A DNA stretch of 55,499 nt from Lachnospiraceae bacterium (GCA_017551665.1 JAFZLB010000009.1:1-55499); one strand, 5' to 3'. Shown: positions 39,999 to 48,267, numbered from the stretch's first letter. The notes: a model not told the origin generated them from the sequence alone. A program made the numbers and translations.

Positions 39999-40769
39999 TT
40001 AATTGCAGGCTCCCGGTCTAACTACGACTTCCGGGTAATTGTCTTCGACGAAGTCGAAGTGCCATCCCTTTTTTCTGTCACCGCCGAAGATTTTATCGGG
40101 CGTGGTCTCACTATGCTCGACAAGGACAGTCTCATAGTATGGGCAATGTCCGTCCCGGATATTTCGACAGATCTTCGGCATTTCGCTTATTGTTCGAACG
40201 AAATTTGGAGTATTAAACGGTTTCACTTCGCTTAAATCTCCAGTTAGATGGGTGTAGCCGCCTTCGCCATGGTTTTTGATGTAGTCGGTTTCTTGGAATG
40301 ACATATCGTGTAGAACCGTCATCCCGACGAACTCTTCTCGGAAACCCTCGCGAGTGGCGAAAATAAAGATCGTGACGCCGTCTACACGTTTGAACTGTAT
40401 AGTGTCTTTATCATGGCTAGCGAGCGTGAAACCGAAGTTGCGCATGAAGCCAACGAGATCGAATTCGGACTCGGAGATGAAATAATCGGACGGATCGACG
40501 TCTTTAATTTCGCTGTTTTTATCCCAGGGGATGTACCCTGAGTCTACATACTCTGTTTCACTCTCTTTGTGCCATTTGCCGTCGTCTCCTTTATGCCAGC
40601 CCTCTTCTTCCATGTGCTTGGTGTAGGCGTCGGTGTCGGCATCGGTGTCGGCGTTGTCAGCGCCATTGACACTAGGTGTACTAGTTGTCAGGGGCGTAGT
40701 GTTCGGGGCCTCAGTACTGCAAGCTGTTAACAGTGCTGTTAATACGATGAGTGCTGTGATTTTCTTCAT
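39999..40769 (-). CDS. Uncharacterised lipoprotein
   Basis: 256 residues with a lipoprotein signal (LTALLTAC, Cys 17), a Thr/Ser/Pro tether, a short Asp/Thr repeat (NADTDADTDAY) and a soluble domain I do not recognise. The domain contains SDYFISESEFDLVGFMRNFGF and many Asp/Glu and aromatic residues. GGAGGAGG precedes ATG 40769. Base composition is more AT-rich than the flanking housekeeping genes, which fits acquired DNA. It has its own terminator. Confidence 0.7.
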   Translation of the reverse strand: MKKITALIVLTALLTACSTEAPNTTPLTTSTPSVNGADNADTDADTDAYTKHMEEEGWHKGDDGKWHKESETEYVDSGYIPWDKNSEIKDVDPSDYFISESEFDLVGFMRNFGFTLASHDKDTIQFKRVDGVTIFIFATREGFREEFVGMTVLHDMSFQETDYIKNHGEGGYTHLTGDLSEVKPFNTPNFVRTISEMPKICRNIRDGHCPYYETVLVEHSETTPDKIFGGDRKKGWHFDFVEDNYPEVVVRPGACN

Positions 40770-40862
40770 TGTTCTTTCCTCCTCCTAAAATGTTCTTGGT
40801 TTTGAATGCCCTTGTCCAGGCTTCGATTTCGAGTTTCGTGAAATCGATGCGCTGTTGAGTGT

Positions 40863-40906
40863 AGAAAAAGCCGCTTATCTGTTCAGTTCAGAATAGATAG
40901 GCGGCT
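40863..40906 (-). terminator. Intrinsic terminator
   Basis: A 12-bp stem (AGCCGCTTATCT, 40869-40880, with AGATAGGCGGCT, 40895-40906, one G-T pair). Read on the minus strand it is followed by a T-rich run (TTTTTCT). It closes the gene at 40941-41246. Confidence 0.85.
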
Positions 40907-40940
40907 ATGATCTCTTGAAGGTTATCAGGTATAGGAAGCC

Positions 40941-41246
40941 TTAATCATCATCTTCTTCGAGCCATTCTTGTACTGTGTCCTCATCTTCACCGGTAAACAA
41001 TACTATACGCTCAATAGGTTCGCCCGCATGCATCATATTCCGTGCAACTCTCTTTAAGCCCTTCTCGACCATTTCTTCATCTCTCATCATGAGTGTCATA
41101 TATTCTTTCCTCCATTCCCTGCTTTTCTTTGCCTCGTTAACAGCTGCTTCGATTATTGGAAAACCGGCCCGGGAGATCAGCCAGTCCCCCGGGCGGTTTC
41201 CCTGCGTATGATGGGCATACGCGATCCCTTCGGGCTTTGGCTTCAT
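40941..41246 (-). pseudogene. C-terminal remnant of a PD-(D/E)XK transposase
   Basis: 101 residues. The last 55 (REWRKEYMTLMMRDEEM onward, ending in the LFTGEDEDTVQEWLEE helix-turn) match the C-terminal tail of PD-(D/E)XK nuclease-family transposases. The nuclease core is absent. The first 25 residues (KPEGIAYAHHTQGNRPGDW) seem unrelated and recur in part at 39870-39906. There is no convincing ribosome site before ATG 41246. I read it as a decayed copy of the family represented by the two intact genes nearby. Confidence 0.55.
41191..41231. repeat. Dispersed repeat, copy B
   Basis: GGGCGGTTT (41191-41199) and GGGCATACGCGATCCCTTC (41213-41231), matching copy A at 39870-39906. Confidence 0.6.
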
Positions 41247-41635
41247 TCTCGTTTTGGCATTCCTTTACTTTGTTGCCTTGTCCGTTATTCTTTCATCCGG
41301 CGTAATCTGCTTCTGTTGAGAAGAATCGATGTGTACGGTTGAAGCTATATATATGACCGCGCCGTTATGAAGCATACCGGCGCGGTAAAACCACCTATCG
41401 GTGAGTTTTATGAAAGCAAGTGCCACGTTTCCGATGTTTCCATTTGTTATATGGATATGGTTCCGTATCTCTCATGATGTCCGGTGTAAAATCGGCAACA
41501 TCGGCAACATGCACCCGGCGTTTTTCAATTCTCTGCTTCTGCCGTCACATCGGCTCTTCTCAACAGAAGCAGATTACGCCGGTCTCATGCCCCGATTCGC
41601 CTGGACATATTTACCAATGTACCGCAAGCAAGTCA
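41247..41635. other. Non-coding stretch bounded by inverted repeats
   Basis: 389 nt without a convincing gene. It contains a 28-bp perfect inverted repeat (arms 41297-41324 and 41555-41582), an ACCGCGCCG/CGGCGCGGT hairpin (41356-41364 with 41378-41386) and a small direct repeat (ATCGGCAACATCGGCAACAT). Plus-strand open frames here lack ribosome sites and family resemblance. Confidence 0.6.
41297..41582. mobile_element. MITE-like element with 28-bp terminal inverted repeats
   Basis: CCGGCGTAATCTGCTTCTGT and the following 8 nt (41297-41324) recur as a perfect inverted copy at 41555-41582. Similarity continues inward for 9 more bases with two mismatches. The body is 286 bp and encodes no transposase. 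Outer flanks (TTTCAT / TCTCAT) do not give a clear target-site duplication. Confidence 0.55.
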
Positions 41636-41803
41636 TCAATACGCTTTGTACTGCTGTTTATATTCCACACCGCAATCCGTGCAAGTAATGCGGACTTCCT
41701 TCGTTGCCCGCACGGAGGATCCGCAAACCGGGCAGTAGTATTTTCTTACTGTTTGTGTTGATTTGATATATGCAGACGGACGGGTCGACACGTCGTTAAA
41801 CAA
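41636..41803 (-). CDS. Small zinc-ribbon ORF, possibly a remnant
   Basis: 55 residues reading FNDVSTRPSAYIKS at the start, then YYCPVCGSSVRATKE and ITCTDCGVEY, an evident four-cysteine zinc ribbon (CxxC...CxxC). The only near start is TTG 41803, or GTG 41791, and neither has a ribosome site; a stop lies at 41825-41827. It may be a real small protein using a poor start or the C-terminus of a decayed gene. Confidence 0.4.
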   Translation of the reverse strand: MFNDVSTRPSAYIKSTQTVRKYYCPVCGSSVRATKEVRITCTDCGVEYKQQYKAY

Positions 41804-41873
41804 AAAGGATGAACAGAATATGCTTTATCATCTCTCCCATCCTTTTTACCCAGACTCTTTCTGTTTCCGCATG

Positions 41874-42848
41874 TCATTTGGCCTTAGCTAAACGCGCGTT
41901 GAATTTTTCTTCGCTTTCGCCAAGCTGTTCCGCGGCCTGTTTGATGGTAAGCGTACCATTCTTGACAAGGCTGACAAGCATTTTGATGCCGCCTTCTTGT
42001 CTTCCCTCTCTTCTCGCTTTTTTCATTAGCTTTTCGGACTTCAATATCAATATCTCGCCGCCCATTGTCTTTTGAACCTCCTTCCGCAGTTTCTTCTGGT
42101 TCTGCAACAGATAATTCGATATCTCCGTAATCAGATCCGTGAGATCTTCATACATCATTGCTTTGTTCTTTTTGACGGTTTCCCGCTCCAGGCGTTTGCG
42201 AATCGATTCAATCTCCTTCAGGAACGCATCAAACCGTTCTTTGCTCTCCTCAATTCTCTTAAACTCCTTTTGGTAGCGCATAATGTAATACGGCAGGAAC
42301 AAAAACAGTTTCTTCTCAAAGATCTCTTCGCTCGTGTAATCCTGCACATTGATGATACGCGACTCGTAGGTCACCGTCCTTCCGTCAGAAAACTCCACCT
42401 GTACGCGGTGTTTATCAGGTCTTTTCCGATTGCTCCGCAGATACACCACACAGGATTCCGGAAATCGTATTTTGAATACGTTTCCGCTTTTTACGGCACC
42501 GCCTGCAGCGATCACAAAATCGTACTGTATCATTCTGATCGCCATCGTCTGGTCTTCGGTTGACTGTAGTTCAATATGATACAGTTTATCGCCGATACGG
42601 AAAACAGAGTCCGTTATGATCTTTCCGTTCTTTTCAAAGAACTCATTTCGCAACTGCTCAATCTTACGATCAGAACGGTATCTGGTGCCAAATACCTCGT
42701 TGATGAGCGGTATCATCAGCTCCGGCATCTTGGTTGCAATCGTACGGTAAACGTTGTCAAAAATCTTGCTCTTCTTTTTCACAAGTACACGTTTGACAAC
42801 TGGCTTATACTGCGTTTTTATTTTCCCTTTACTCTTTTTGCCTGACAT
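41874..42848 (-). CDS. PD-(D/E)XK nuclease-family transposase (Rpn-like), second
   Basis: 324 residues. A basic N-terminus is followed by the nuclease core (FDNVYRTIATKMPELMIPLINEVFG, ITDSVFRIGDKLYHIELQS with D and ExQ, AIRMIQYDF), a long helical middle, and the C-terminal GRQEGGIKMLVSLVKNGTLTIKQAAEQLGESEE helix-turn typical of the family. ATG 42848 lies 6 nt after an extended -10 box, giving a predicted leaderless mRNA; the ORF's earlier start at 42884 would precede that promoter. It lies 42 nt downstream of the Phd/YefM antitoxin gene, an unusual pairing. Confidence 0.83.
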   Translation of the reverse strand: MSGKKSKGKIKTQYKPVVKRVLVKKKSKIFDNVYRTIATKMPELMIPLINEVFGTRYRSDRKIEQLRNEFFEKNGKIITDSVFRIGDKLYHIELQSTEDQTMAIRMIQYDFVIAAGGAVKSGNVFKIRFPESCVVYLRSNRKRPDKHRVQVEFSDGRTVTYESRIINVQDYTSEEIFEKKLFLFLPYYIMRYQKEFKRIEESKERFDAFLKEIESIRKRLERETVKKNKAMMYEDLTDLITEISNYLLQNQKKLRKEVQKTMGGEILILKSEKLMKKARREGRQEGGIKMLVSLVKNGTLTIKQAAEQLGESEEKFNARLAKAK

Positions 42849-42854
42849 GCCCAA

Positions 42855-42863
42855 ATTATAACA
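42855..42863 (-). promoter_or_regulatory. Extended -10 promoter, predicted leaderless
   Basis: Minus strand TGTTATAAT, perfect TATAAT with TGn extension. ATG begins 7 nt after the box (42848). No Shine-Dalgarno site is present. Confidence 0.6.
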
Positions 42864-42890
42864 TTTATCCGGGGATTTCACCACTTGCTT

Positions 42891-43136
42891 TCAGATCTCC
42901 CGCATCGCGTCAGAAAACGGACGTGTGCGCCCCGCTTCAATATCCTCCATGCCTTCCTGCAACAAATGATATAATTCCAGGCGCCCTATGAGCTTATCGT
43001 AAAGCTCCATGCTCATCACCGCCAGGTCTCCTTTGCCGTTTTTCGTGATGAAAACAGGCTCATCGGAACTGTGACAAAACGTGGAAATATCATTATAGCT
43101 GTTTCTTAAGTCTGCGCTTGATCGAATTGCCGGCAT
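42891..43136 (-). CDS. Phd/YefM-family antitoxin
   Basis: 81 residues with the Phd/YefM pattern: short N-terminal DNA-binding part (MPAIRSSADLRNSYNDISTF), DEPVFITKNGKGDLAVMSMELYDKL core, and an acidic C-terminal helix that would embrace a toxin. GAGGAGG precedes ATG 43136. No RelE/ParE/Doc toxin gene follows; the next gene downstream is a PD-(D/E)XK nuclease. The promoter carries a perfect 13-bp inverted repeat, as expected for autoregulation. Confidence 0.88.
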   Translation of the reverse strand: MPAIRSSADLRNSYNDISTFCHSSDEPVFITKNGKGDLAVMSMELYDKLIGRLELYHLLQEGMEDIEAGRTRPFSDAMREI

Positions 43137-43150
43137 GGGTACACCTCCTC

Positions 43151-43183
43151 ATATAAAGAAATTATACACGAATTTCTTTATAT
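43151..43183. promoter_or_regulatory. Perfect 13-bp operator of antitoxin gene
   Basis: ATATAAAGAAATT (43151-43163) and AATTTCTTTATAT (43171-43183) form a perfect inverted repeat with a 7-nt spacer. It overlaps the -10 box and most of the promoter spacer. Confidence 0.85.
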
Positions 43184-43189
43184 TGTCGA
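43161..43189 (-). promoter_or_regulatory. Promoter of antitoxin gene
   Basis: Minus strand TCGACA (43189-43184), 17-nt spacer, TATAAT (43166-43161). Confidence 0.8.
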
Positions 43190-43205
43190 CAGATGAATGC
43201 GCGGG

Positions 43206-43970
43206 CTAACGCTTTTTGAAAAGCACCAGCTCCGGGTTTTTGCCTTCGGCTTCGTAGGTGCAGATCAGGATGAAGTCCATGTTGGCCAGGACGCCGAAGC
43301 AGCGGTCACCGCCCAGCGGAGACTCCAGCTGGTTTCCGAGATAGGTGCTGCCGTCATTCAGGAACTTCACCGCGACGCCGGAGGGCAGGGGATAGGCGAG
43401 ATTCACATAGCTTCCGACGAGCGCGTTCAGCTTTTCGACCTTCGGCATCCCTTCGATGTGAAGATCATTGATTTCCTTGATCAGCTGCTGCTTGAAAGCC
43501 TCGAACTCCCCGTCATCGCTGAGTTCCTCATAGCGCTTCCAGTAGTCAAGACCCGGCAGCTTCTGCTTCAGATAATCACGCGCCTGTTCCTCGGTAAAGT
43601 TTTCGCCGACCATGTGCGGTATGCAGACTTCGATCATCTCATCCATGTCGTTGTAGGTGTATGTGCCGTCGGCATAGCACCACTTGCAGTAATCCTCATT
43701 GAGTGAGCCGTCCTTTTCATGGCTGATGATCTCATCCTGCAGCGGCATTCCGCAGCACTGGCAGATCAGCTGGCGCGGGGAGCCGAGCAGGGTATTGATG
43801 GAGACATGAAAGAGATCGGACAGGAGCTTCAGGGTTTCCGTGTTCGGCACCGTTTCGCCGTTCTCCCAGCGGGATACCGCCTGTCTGGTCACGAAGACCT
43901 TTTCGGCCAGTTCGCCCTGGGACATTCCGCTTTGTTTTCTGAGTTCGTGCAAAATGTTTTTCGTGCCCAT
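43206..43970 (-). CDS. XRE-family regulator with zinc-ribbon domain
   Basis: 254 residues: N-terminal HTH_3 (LRKQSGMSQGELAEKVFVTRQAVSRWENGETVPN), then a putative zinc-ribbon module (CQCCGMPLQ ... CKWCYADGTY) with its usual helical partner, then a C-terminal domain of about 110 residues I cannot assign. The HTH plus zinc-ribbon arrangement is common in Clostridia, where such proteins are annotated as regulators of unknown signal. Start ATG 43970 has only a weak AAAGG upstream. Confidence 0.85.
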   Translation of the reverse strand: MGTKNILHELRKQSGMSQGELAEKVFVTRQAVSRWENGETVPNTETLKLLSDLFHVSINTLLGSPRQLICQCCGMPLQDEIISHEKDGSLNEDYCKWCYADGTYTYNDMDEMIEVCIPHMVGENFTEEQARDYLKQKLPGLDYWKRYEELSDDGEFEAFKQQLIKEINDLHIEGMPKVEKLNALVGSYVNLAYPLPSGVAVKFLNDGSTYLGNQLESPLGGDRCFGVLANMDFILICTYEAEGKNPELVLFKKR

Positions 43971-44041
43971 TTCTTTTCGCCTTTCGCTGTCTTTTGTTTG
44001 CTTCCCTCTACAACATCATGGGGCAAAACCCCGGAATTCTA

Positions 44042-44052
44042 TTGTAGTACAA
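44042..44052. promoter_or_regulatory. Possible XRE operator
   Basis: TTGTAGTACAA is a perfect 5-1-5 palindrome 72 nt upstream of the XRE gene start; a second CTACAA half-site lies closer to the gene. Autoregulation is a guess. Confidence 0.3.
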
Positions 44053-44110
44053 CCGCCGCGGGAAATCACGCAACCCGTTGTTGCATTCCGGCACAGCAGT
44101 ATGATTTCAG

Positions 44111-44146
44111 GCATCGCAGACAGCATCGCAGACGGCACCGCAGACA
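44111..44146. repeat. 12-bp tandem repeat (3 copies)
   Basis: GCATCGCAGACA, GCATCGCAGACG and GCACCGCAGACA in tandem between the threonine aldolase and XRE genes. Non-coding as far as I can see. Confidence 0.75.
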
Positions 44147-44183
44147 GCGGGGCTTCCCGCGATTTGCTTTGCGGTGCGCCGTT

Positions 44184-45218
44184 TTACAGCAGGGCGATCA
44201 GCGCGTCCACGTCTTCGTCTTTGGTGGCCCAGCTGCTTGCGATGCGCATGATGACATGTTCTTCGTCCGGACGTTCCCAGAAGCTCATGTCTACCGCTTC
44301 GGTCAGACGCGCTTCCTGTTCCCGGTCCAGTAAAAGAAAGAGCTGGTTTGTCGGTGAATCGATGGCGAAGGTATAGTGTTTTTCCGTCAGTGCGTCACGG
44401 ATGCGCTTCGCCGCGGCGATGGCGTGCTGTCCGCAGCGCTCGTACAGACCGTCCGTAAACAGCGTATCAAACTGCAGCCCCGTAACGAAGCCCTTTGCGA
44501 GCAGCGCACCGTTTTGTTTGATGATCGTGAAGAAATGCGGCACCGTGTCCGGCTGCGGGAAGACCACCGCCTCGCCGAAGAGCGCACCACACTTGGTTCC
44601 GCCGATATAAAAGGCATCGCAAAGCTCCGCCAGGTCCGCGAGACTGACGTCATTGGAGGGGCAGGCCAGCGCGTAGGCAAGCCGCGCACCGTCCACGTAC
44701 AGCAGCGCGCCAGCCGCATGCGTCAGGCGGCTGATTTCCTTTAACTCGCTTAAGCTGTACAGCGTGCCGTATTCCGTCGGTTGCGAGAGATAGACCATTC
44801 CCGGCATGACCATGTGCTCTTTGTTTTCATCCTGTTCGAATGTCGCAAAGGCCTTTCGCAGTGTTTCCGCGGACAGCTTTCCGTCCTTCTGCGGCAGGGT
44901 CATGACCTTGTGACCGCCGTGCTCGATCGCGCCCGCTTCATGCAGAGAAACATGTCCGCTTTCCGCCGCGAACACACCCTGATAGGGCTTCAGACAGGCG
45001 GAGATCACGACCGCGTTCGTCTGTGTGCCGCCCGCGAGGAAGAACACATCCGCCCGCGGCGCGTTGCAGGCCGCGCGGATTTTTTCCCTTGCCGACGCGG
45101 AGATTTCGTCCGTGCCGTAACCCGCATGCGGTGTCAGATTGATGTCCGCAAGCGCTTTCAAAATGTCCGGATGCGCGCCTTCCTGATAGTCGGAGGCAAA
45201 TGGCAGCTTCTGGTTCAT
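44184..45218 (-). CDS. ltaE: Low-specificity threonine aldolase (beta-eliminating lyase family)
   Basis: 344-residue fold-type I PLP enzyme, splitting threonine/allo-threonine to glycine and acetaldehyde. Landmarks: DYQEGAHPDIL, FFLAGGTQTN, YVDGARLAYAL, and the PLP Lys in YIGGTKCGALFGEA. Nothing key appears missing. It starts 54 nt after the MurF-like gene stop and may be co-transcribed with it. Confidence 0.9.
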   Translation of the reverse strand: MNQKLPFASDYQEGAHPDILKALADINLTPHAGYGTDEISASAREKIRAACNAPRADVFFLAGGTQTNAVVISACLKPYQGVFAAESGHVSLHEAGAIEHGGHKVMTLPQKDGKLSAETLRKAFATFEQDENKEHMVMPGMVYLSQPTEYGTLYSLSELKEISRLTHAAGALLYVDGARLAYALACPSNDVSLADLAELCDAFYIGGTKCGALFGEAVVFPQPDTVPHFFTIIKQNGALLAKGFVTGLQFDTLFTDGLYERCGQHAIAAAKRIRDALTEKHYTFAIDSPTNQLFLLLDREQEARLTEAVDMSFWERPDEEHVIMRIASSWATKDEDVDALIALL

Positions 45219-45272
45219 GGCAGTTCCTTTCTTTTTTCGGTTTTGGCAATGTGATGCGCCGGAACGCGCAGC

Positions 45273-47228
45273 TCAGTAATTATCCGGCAGATCGTTTTCC
45301 AACAGAATGACCTTTTCTCTTCCGGCGTCCAGTTCATACATGAGGACGGAAGCTTCGTTGAAGCTGTCCTTCACAAAGAGACGCGTTTCGTCAAAGCCGG
45401 CCTTCTTTGCGCCGCGCACGAGCGCTGCGGTGCGCTGCGCGTTCCCCACGAAGATGATGTAATCGCAGACGCCCGCGGCCTGTGCGCCGAAGGCCTCGTT
45501 GTATTCTTCTTCTTTTTCGCCAAGCTCCACCATGCCGGGCGTGACCAGAATCTTCACCCGGTCCCGGAAGAGCGCGAGCGTTTCCAATGCCGTTTTCGCA
45601 CCGGTGGGATTGGCGTTGTAGGCATCGTCCAGAATGGTGACGTTGCCGTGGCGCTTTAACTCTAAGCGGTGCGGCACGCCCTCAATGCGGCGCACGGCGC
45701 GTTTGAGTTTGGAAGCCGGAATGCCGTACAGCGTGGCGGCCGCAATCGCCCCCATGATGTTCTGCACGTTATGCGCACCCACGAGCGACGTGTGGAAGCT
45801 GATGCCGGGGGAACTGTCGTCGCCCGCGGACGGCGCGGTTTCAACGCCCGCGGCCTGCGCATCCTCCGCCGCCTTGCCGTCCAAGGAAATCCGTCGCGCG
45901 TCCGCAACCGCATATCCATGCTCGCTCTGCAGACGCCTGGCGATCTGCGGCGAGAGTTGAATCTTGAACGTTGTGCCCGCCGGTGTCACCTCGATATCAA
46001 TGGCACGGAAATCATTGCCTTCCTTCAATCCGTATGTGACCGCGTCGGGATATTTCATATTTGCACGGATGTTTTCGTCATCCCCGTTCACCAGCTTGAT
46101 GCCTTCCGCCCCAATTACATATTCGCCGATCATGCTTGGCTGTCTGCCGTGATTTTCCCCGATAACTCTGCGGCATTCCGCCGGATGCTTCTCTTCCACC
46201 GCGTCTATCAGTTCATACTTCGTCGCGATGATGTTGTCCAGAGAATGAAATGTTTCAAGGTGCTGCTCCCCAATGGCGGTCACAATGCCGTCATCCGGAT
46301 GCACGAAGTCCGTGATCTCTTTGATGTCATTCACATGCCGCGCCCCCATCTCGCAGACGAAAACCTCATGCGTCGGTTTCATCTGCTCGCGGATGGTGCG
46401 CACGATGCCCATCGGCGTGTTGTAGCTTTCCGGCGTCATCAGCACACTGAACTGTTCCGAAAGCAACGTCGTCAGATAGTATTTCACGCTCGTTTTTCCG
46501 AAGGAGCCCGTCACGCCGATGATGCGCAGCTTCGGCTGTTCCTTTAAGATGCGCTGCGCGTCGCGGATGAAACCGTTGCTAATCGACTGCTCCAGAGGCT
46601 TGTTGATCAGGTTTGCAAGCGCAATGAGAAGCGGTGCGCAGATCACCACAGGGAGCCAGACATACAGGGCAAAAAAATGAAACAACAGCGTGGCTGCCAA
46701 TGAGGCTACACCCATCTCTTCCCGCAGACCGGACAGTTCCGTTCCGGCTGCACACAGTATCATCCACAGAAGAATCAAAGCGCCGGAGGTGAAAAACAGT
46801 CTTTTTACCCGCGGCGTAAGGACAAATTTCTTCTTTGCATTCTTCGGACGGTAATGAATGACGCAAAGGATGACAAGGAGCAAGGCTGTCAGCAACAGAA
46901 TAAAAAAACATATCCGGTAAACCGGAAGCATTCCGATCCGGGTCGCATCTGACGGTTTACCGAGCAGTTGCAAATCAGCCGAGATAATGCCTCCGAGCAC
47001 CAGCAGCAACGTTGCTGCCAGCATGACAGAATTGACAAACAACAACAGCAACAGCAGACATTCTCTTTTGAAGTTTTGCCGCAGGGAACGAAAGTACCCC
47101 TGAAACTGATAGGAGGATAACTGCAGCACATGTGCAAAATGGCGCAATTCAAATATTGCCGCCACAACGCAAAGAAGGGAACCGCATAGATACAGTATTC
47201 GCATACCCGTGTCGCCCATATTCGTCAT
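45273..47228 (-). CDS. Membrane-anchored MurF-like Mur ligase
   Basis: 651 residues. The first 210 contain about six transmembrane helices instead of the soluble MurF N-terminal domain. They are followed by a Mur-ligase ATPase domain (IGVTGSFGKTS at 237-247, then ESYNTPMGIV, VCEMGARHVNDI) and a C-terminal domain (LDDAYNANPTGAKTALE ... LLENDLPDNY). MurF adds D-Ala-D-Ala to the muramyl tripeptide. The membrane fusion and the low-complexity linker within the central domain are departures from classical MurF; it may be a specialised ligase with a separate canonical MurF elsewhere. Confidence 0.85.
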   Translation of the reverse strand: MTNMGDTGMRILYLCGSLLCVVAAIFELRHFAHVLQLSSYQFQGYFRSLRQNFKRECLLLLLLFVNSVMLAATLLLVLGGIISADLQLLGKPSDATRIGMLPVYRICFFILLLTALLLVILCVIHYRPKNAKKKFVLTPRVKRLFFTSGALILLWMILCAAGTELSGLREEMGVASLAATLLFHFFALYVWLPVVICAPLLIALANLINKPLEQSISNGFIRDAQRILKEQPKLRIIGVTGSFGKTSVKYYLTTLLSEQFSVLMTPESYNTPMGIVRTIREQMKPTHEVFVCEMGARHVNDIKEITDFVHPDDGIVTAIGEQHLETFHSLDNIIATKYELIDAVEEKHPAECRRVIGENHGRQPSMIGEYVIGAEGIKLVNGDDENIRANMKYPDAVTYGLKEGNDFRAIDIEVTPAGTTFKIQLSPQIARRLQSEHGYAVADARRISLDGKAAEDAQAAGVETAPSAGDDSSPGISFHTSLVGAHNVQNIMGAIAAATLYGIPASKLKRAVRRIEGVPHRLELKRHGNVTILDDAYNANPTGAKTALETLALFRDRVKILVTPGMVELGEKEEEYNEAFGAQAAGVCDYIIFVGNAQRTAALVRGAKKAGFDETRLFVKDSFNEASVLMYELDAGREKVILLENDLPDNY

Positions 47229-47325
47229 ACAACAGCTTTCCTTTTTCGCACTTGTCCTTTACTCCTTGTATCCGCAGACCCCGGGGACACCGGATTTCAG
47301 TGAATGCAGACAGGGATCTCCCTTC

Positions 47326-48267
47326 TCAAATCTCCAAAAACGAACCAAGAATACGATTGTACAGCACCGGATTCTCCAAAAAACTGTAATGCCCCGCGCC
47401 TGCGATGACGGCAAGCCCCGCCTCCGGCATCAGTGCTTCCATGCGCTTCCCGTCGGACAGCGGCGTCGCCGTATCCTTGTCTCCCCAGATCAGCAGCACC
47501 GGAATTTTGATGCGCGGCATTTCTGCCTGCAGATCCGTGTTGACCACCTTCACCATACTTTGCCGCATCACGGGAGATGCTGCGGCGTAATCCGCGGAGC
47601 CGAATTTTTTTTGCAGCGCGTCAATGCTGCCCGGCGCGATTTTCGCGATGCCGGTTTTTGTCAGCAGATTTTTATATGTCTTATAGCGCTGTGTGCGTTT
47701 CTTCTGTTCTTCCGTTCGTTCCGGCACGATGCCCGCACTGTCGGTGAGGATGGCCTTCGGAACGGTAAAGCCGAAGTCTTCCGGCGCAACGCCCGCCGCT
47801 TCATCCCCCGCCATGCGCGCAAGCAGCCGCAGGATGACGCGCCCGCCGTGGCTGTGGCCTAATAGCACCACACGCCTTCCATTTTGCCCGGCAGGCACGG
47901 TACGGGTACGCATCGCCCCCCGGCTTTCTTCAGGCGTACCCAGGGCATCTGACGGTGCTGTGTCAGGCGGCTGCTCTGACGTAGATTCTTCTGTCAGCGC
48001 ACCTTCCGCATCAAGCACATGCCGCACAAAGGCCGCCGCGAAATCCACATAATCATCCAGATCGTATGCTTCCGCCGGCTCCTCCGATTTTCCGAAGCCC
48101 GGCAGGTCCGGTGACACCACCCTGTATTTCTGTGCGGCAAACTGTTCCACGCCGGCAAATAAATCCGCGTTCGCGCCCCAGCCGTGCAGCATGACAAGCA
48201 GCGGGCCTTCCCCCGCCTCGCGGTAGCGGATGTTGAGGTTATGATATTTGAAGTATCCCTCCGTCAT
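47326..48267 (-). CDS. Alpha/beta hydrolase
   Basis: 313 residues. Oxyanion HGWG near residue 30, nucleophile elbow GHSHGG, acid GDKDT and base GAGHYSFLE complete the catalytic triad. A Pro/Ser/Thr/Glu-rich insert of about 35 residues interrupts the N-terminal half. No signal peptide. Substrate unknown; it precedes the MurF-like gene by 97 nt. Confidence 0.87.
   Translation of the reverse strand: MTEGYFKYHNLNIRYREAGEGPLLVMLHGWGANADLFAGVEQFAAQKYRVVSPDLPGFGKSEEPAEAYDLDDYVDFAAAFVRHVLDAEGALTEESTSEQPPDTAPSDALGTPEESRGAMRTRTVPAGQNGRRVVLLGHSHGGRVILRLLARMAGDEAAGVAPEDFGFTVPKAILTDSAGIVPERTEEQKKRTQRYKTYKNLLTKTGIAKIAPGSIDALQKKFGSADYAAASPVMRQSMVKVVNTDLQAEMPRIKIPVLLIWGDKDTATPLSDGKRMEALMPEAGLAVIAGAGHYSFLENPVLYNRILGSFLEI

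Noticed and set aside
41401-41688. Plus-strand ORF of 95 codons inside the inverted-repeat element
   Set aside because: No ribosome site or family resemblance, and it overlaps the minus-strand zinc-ribbon frame.
44111-44146. CRISPR array
   Set aside because: Only three 12-bp units in direct tandem, without spacers or cas genes.
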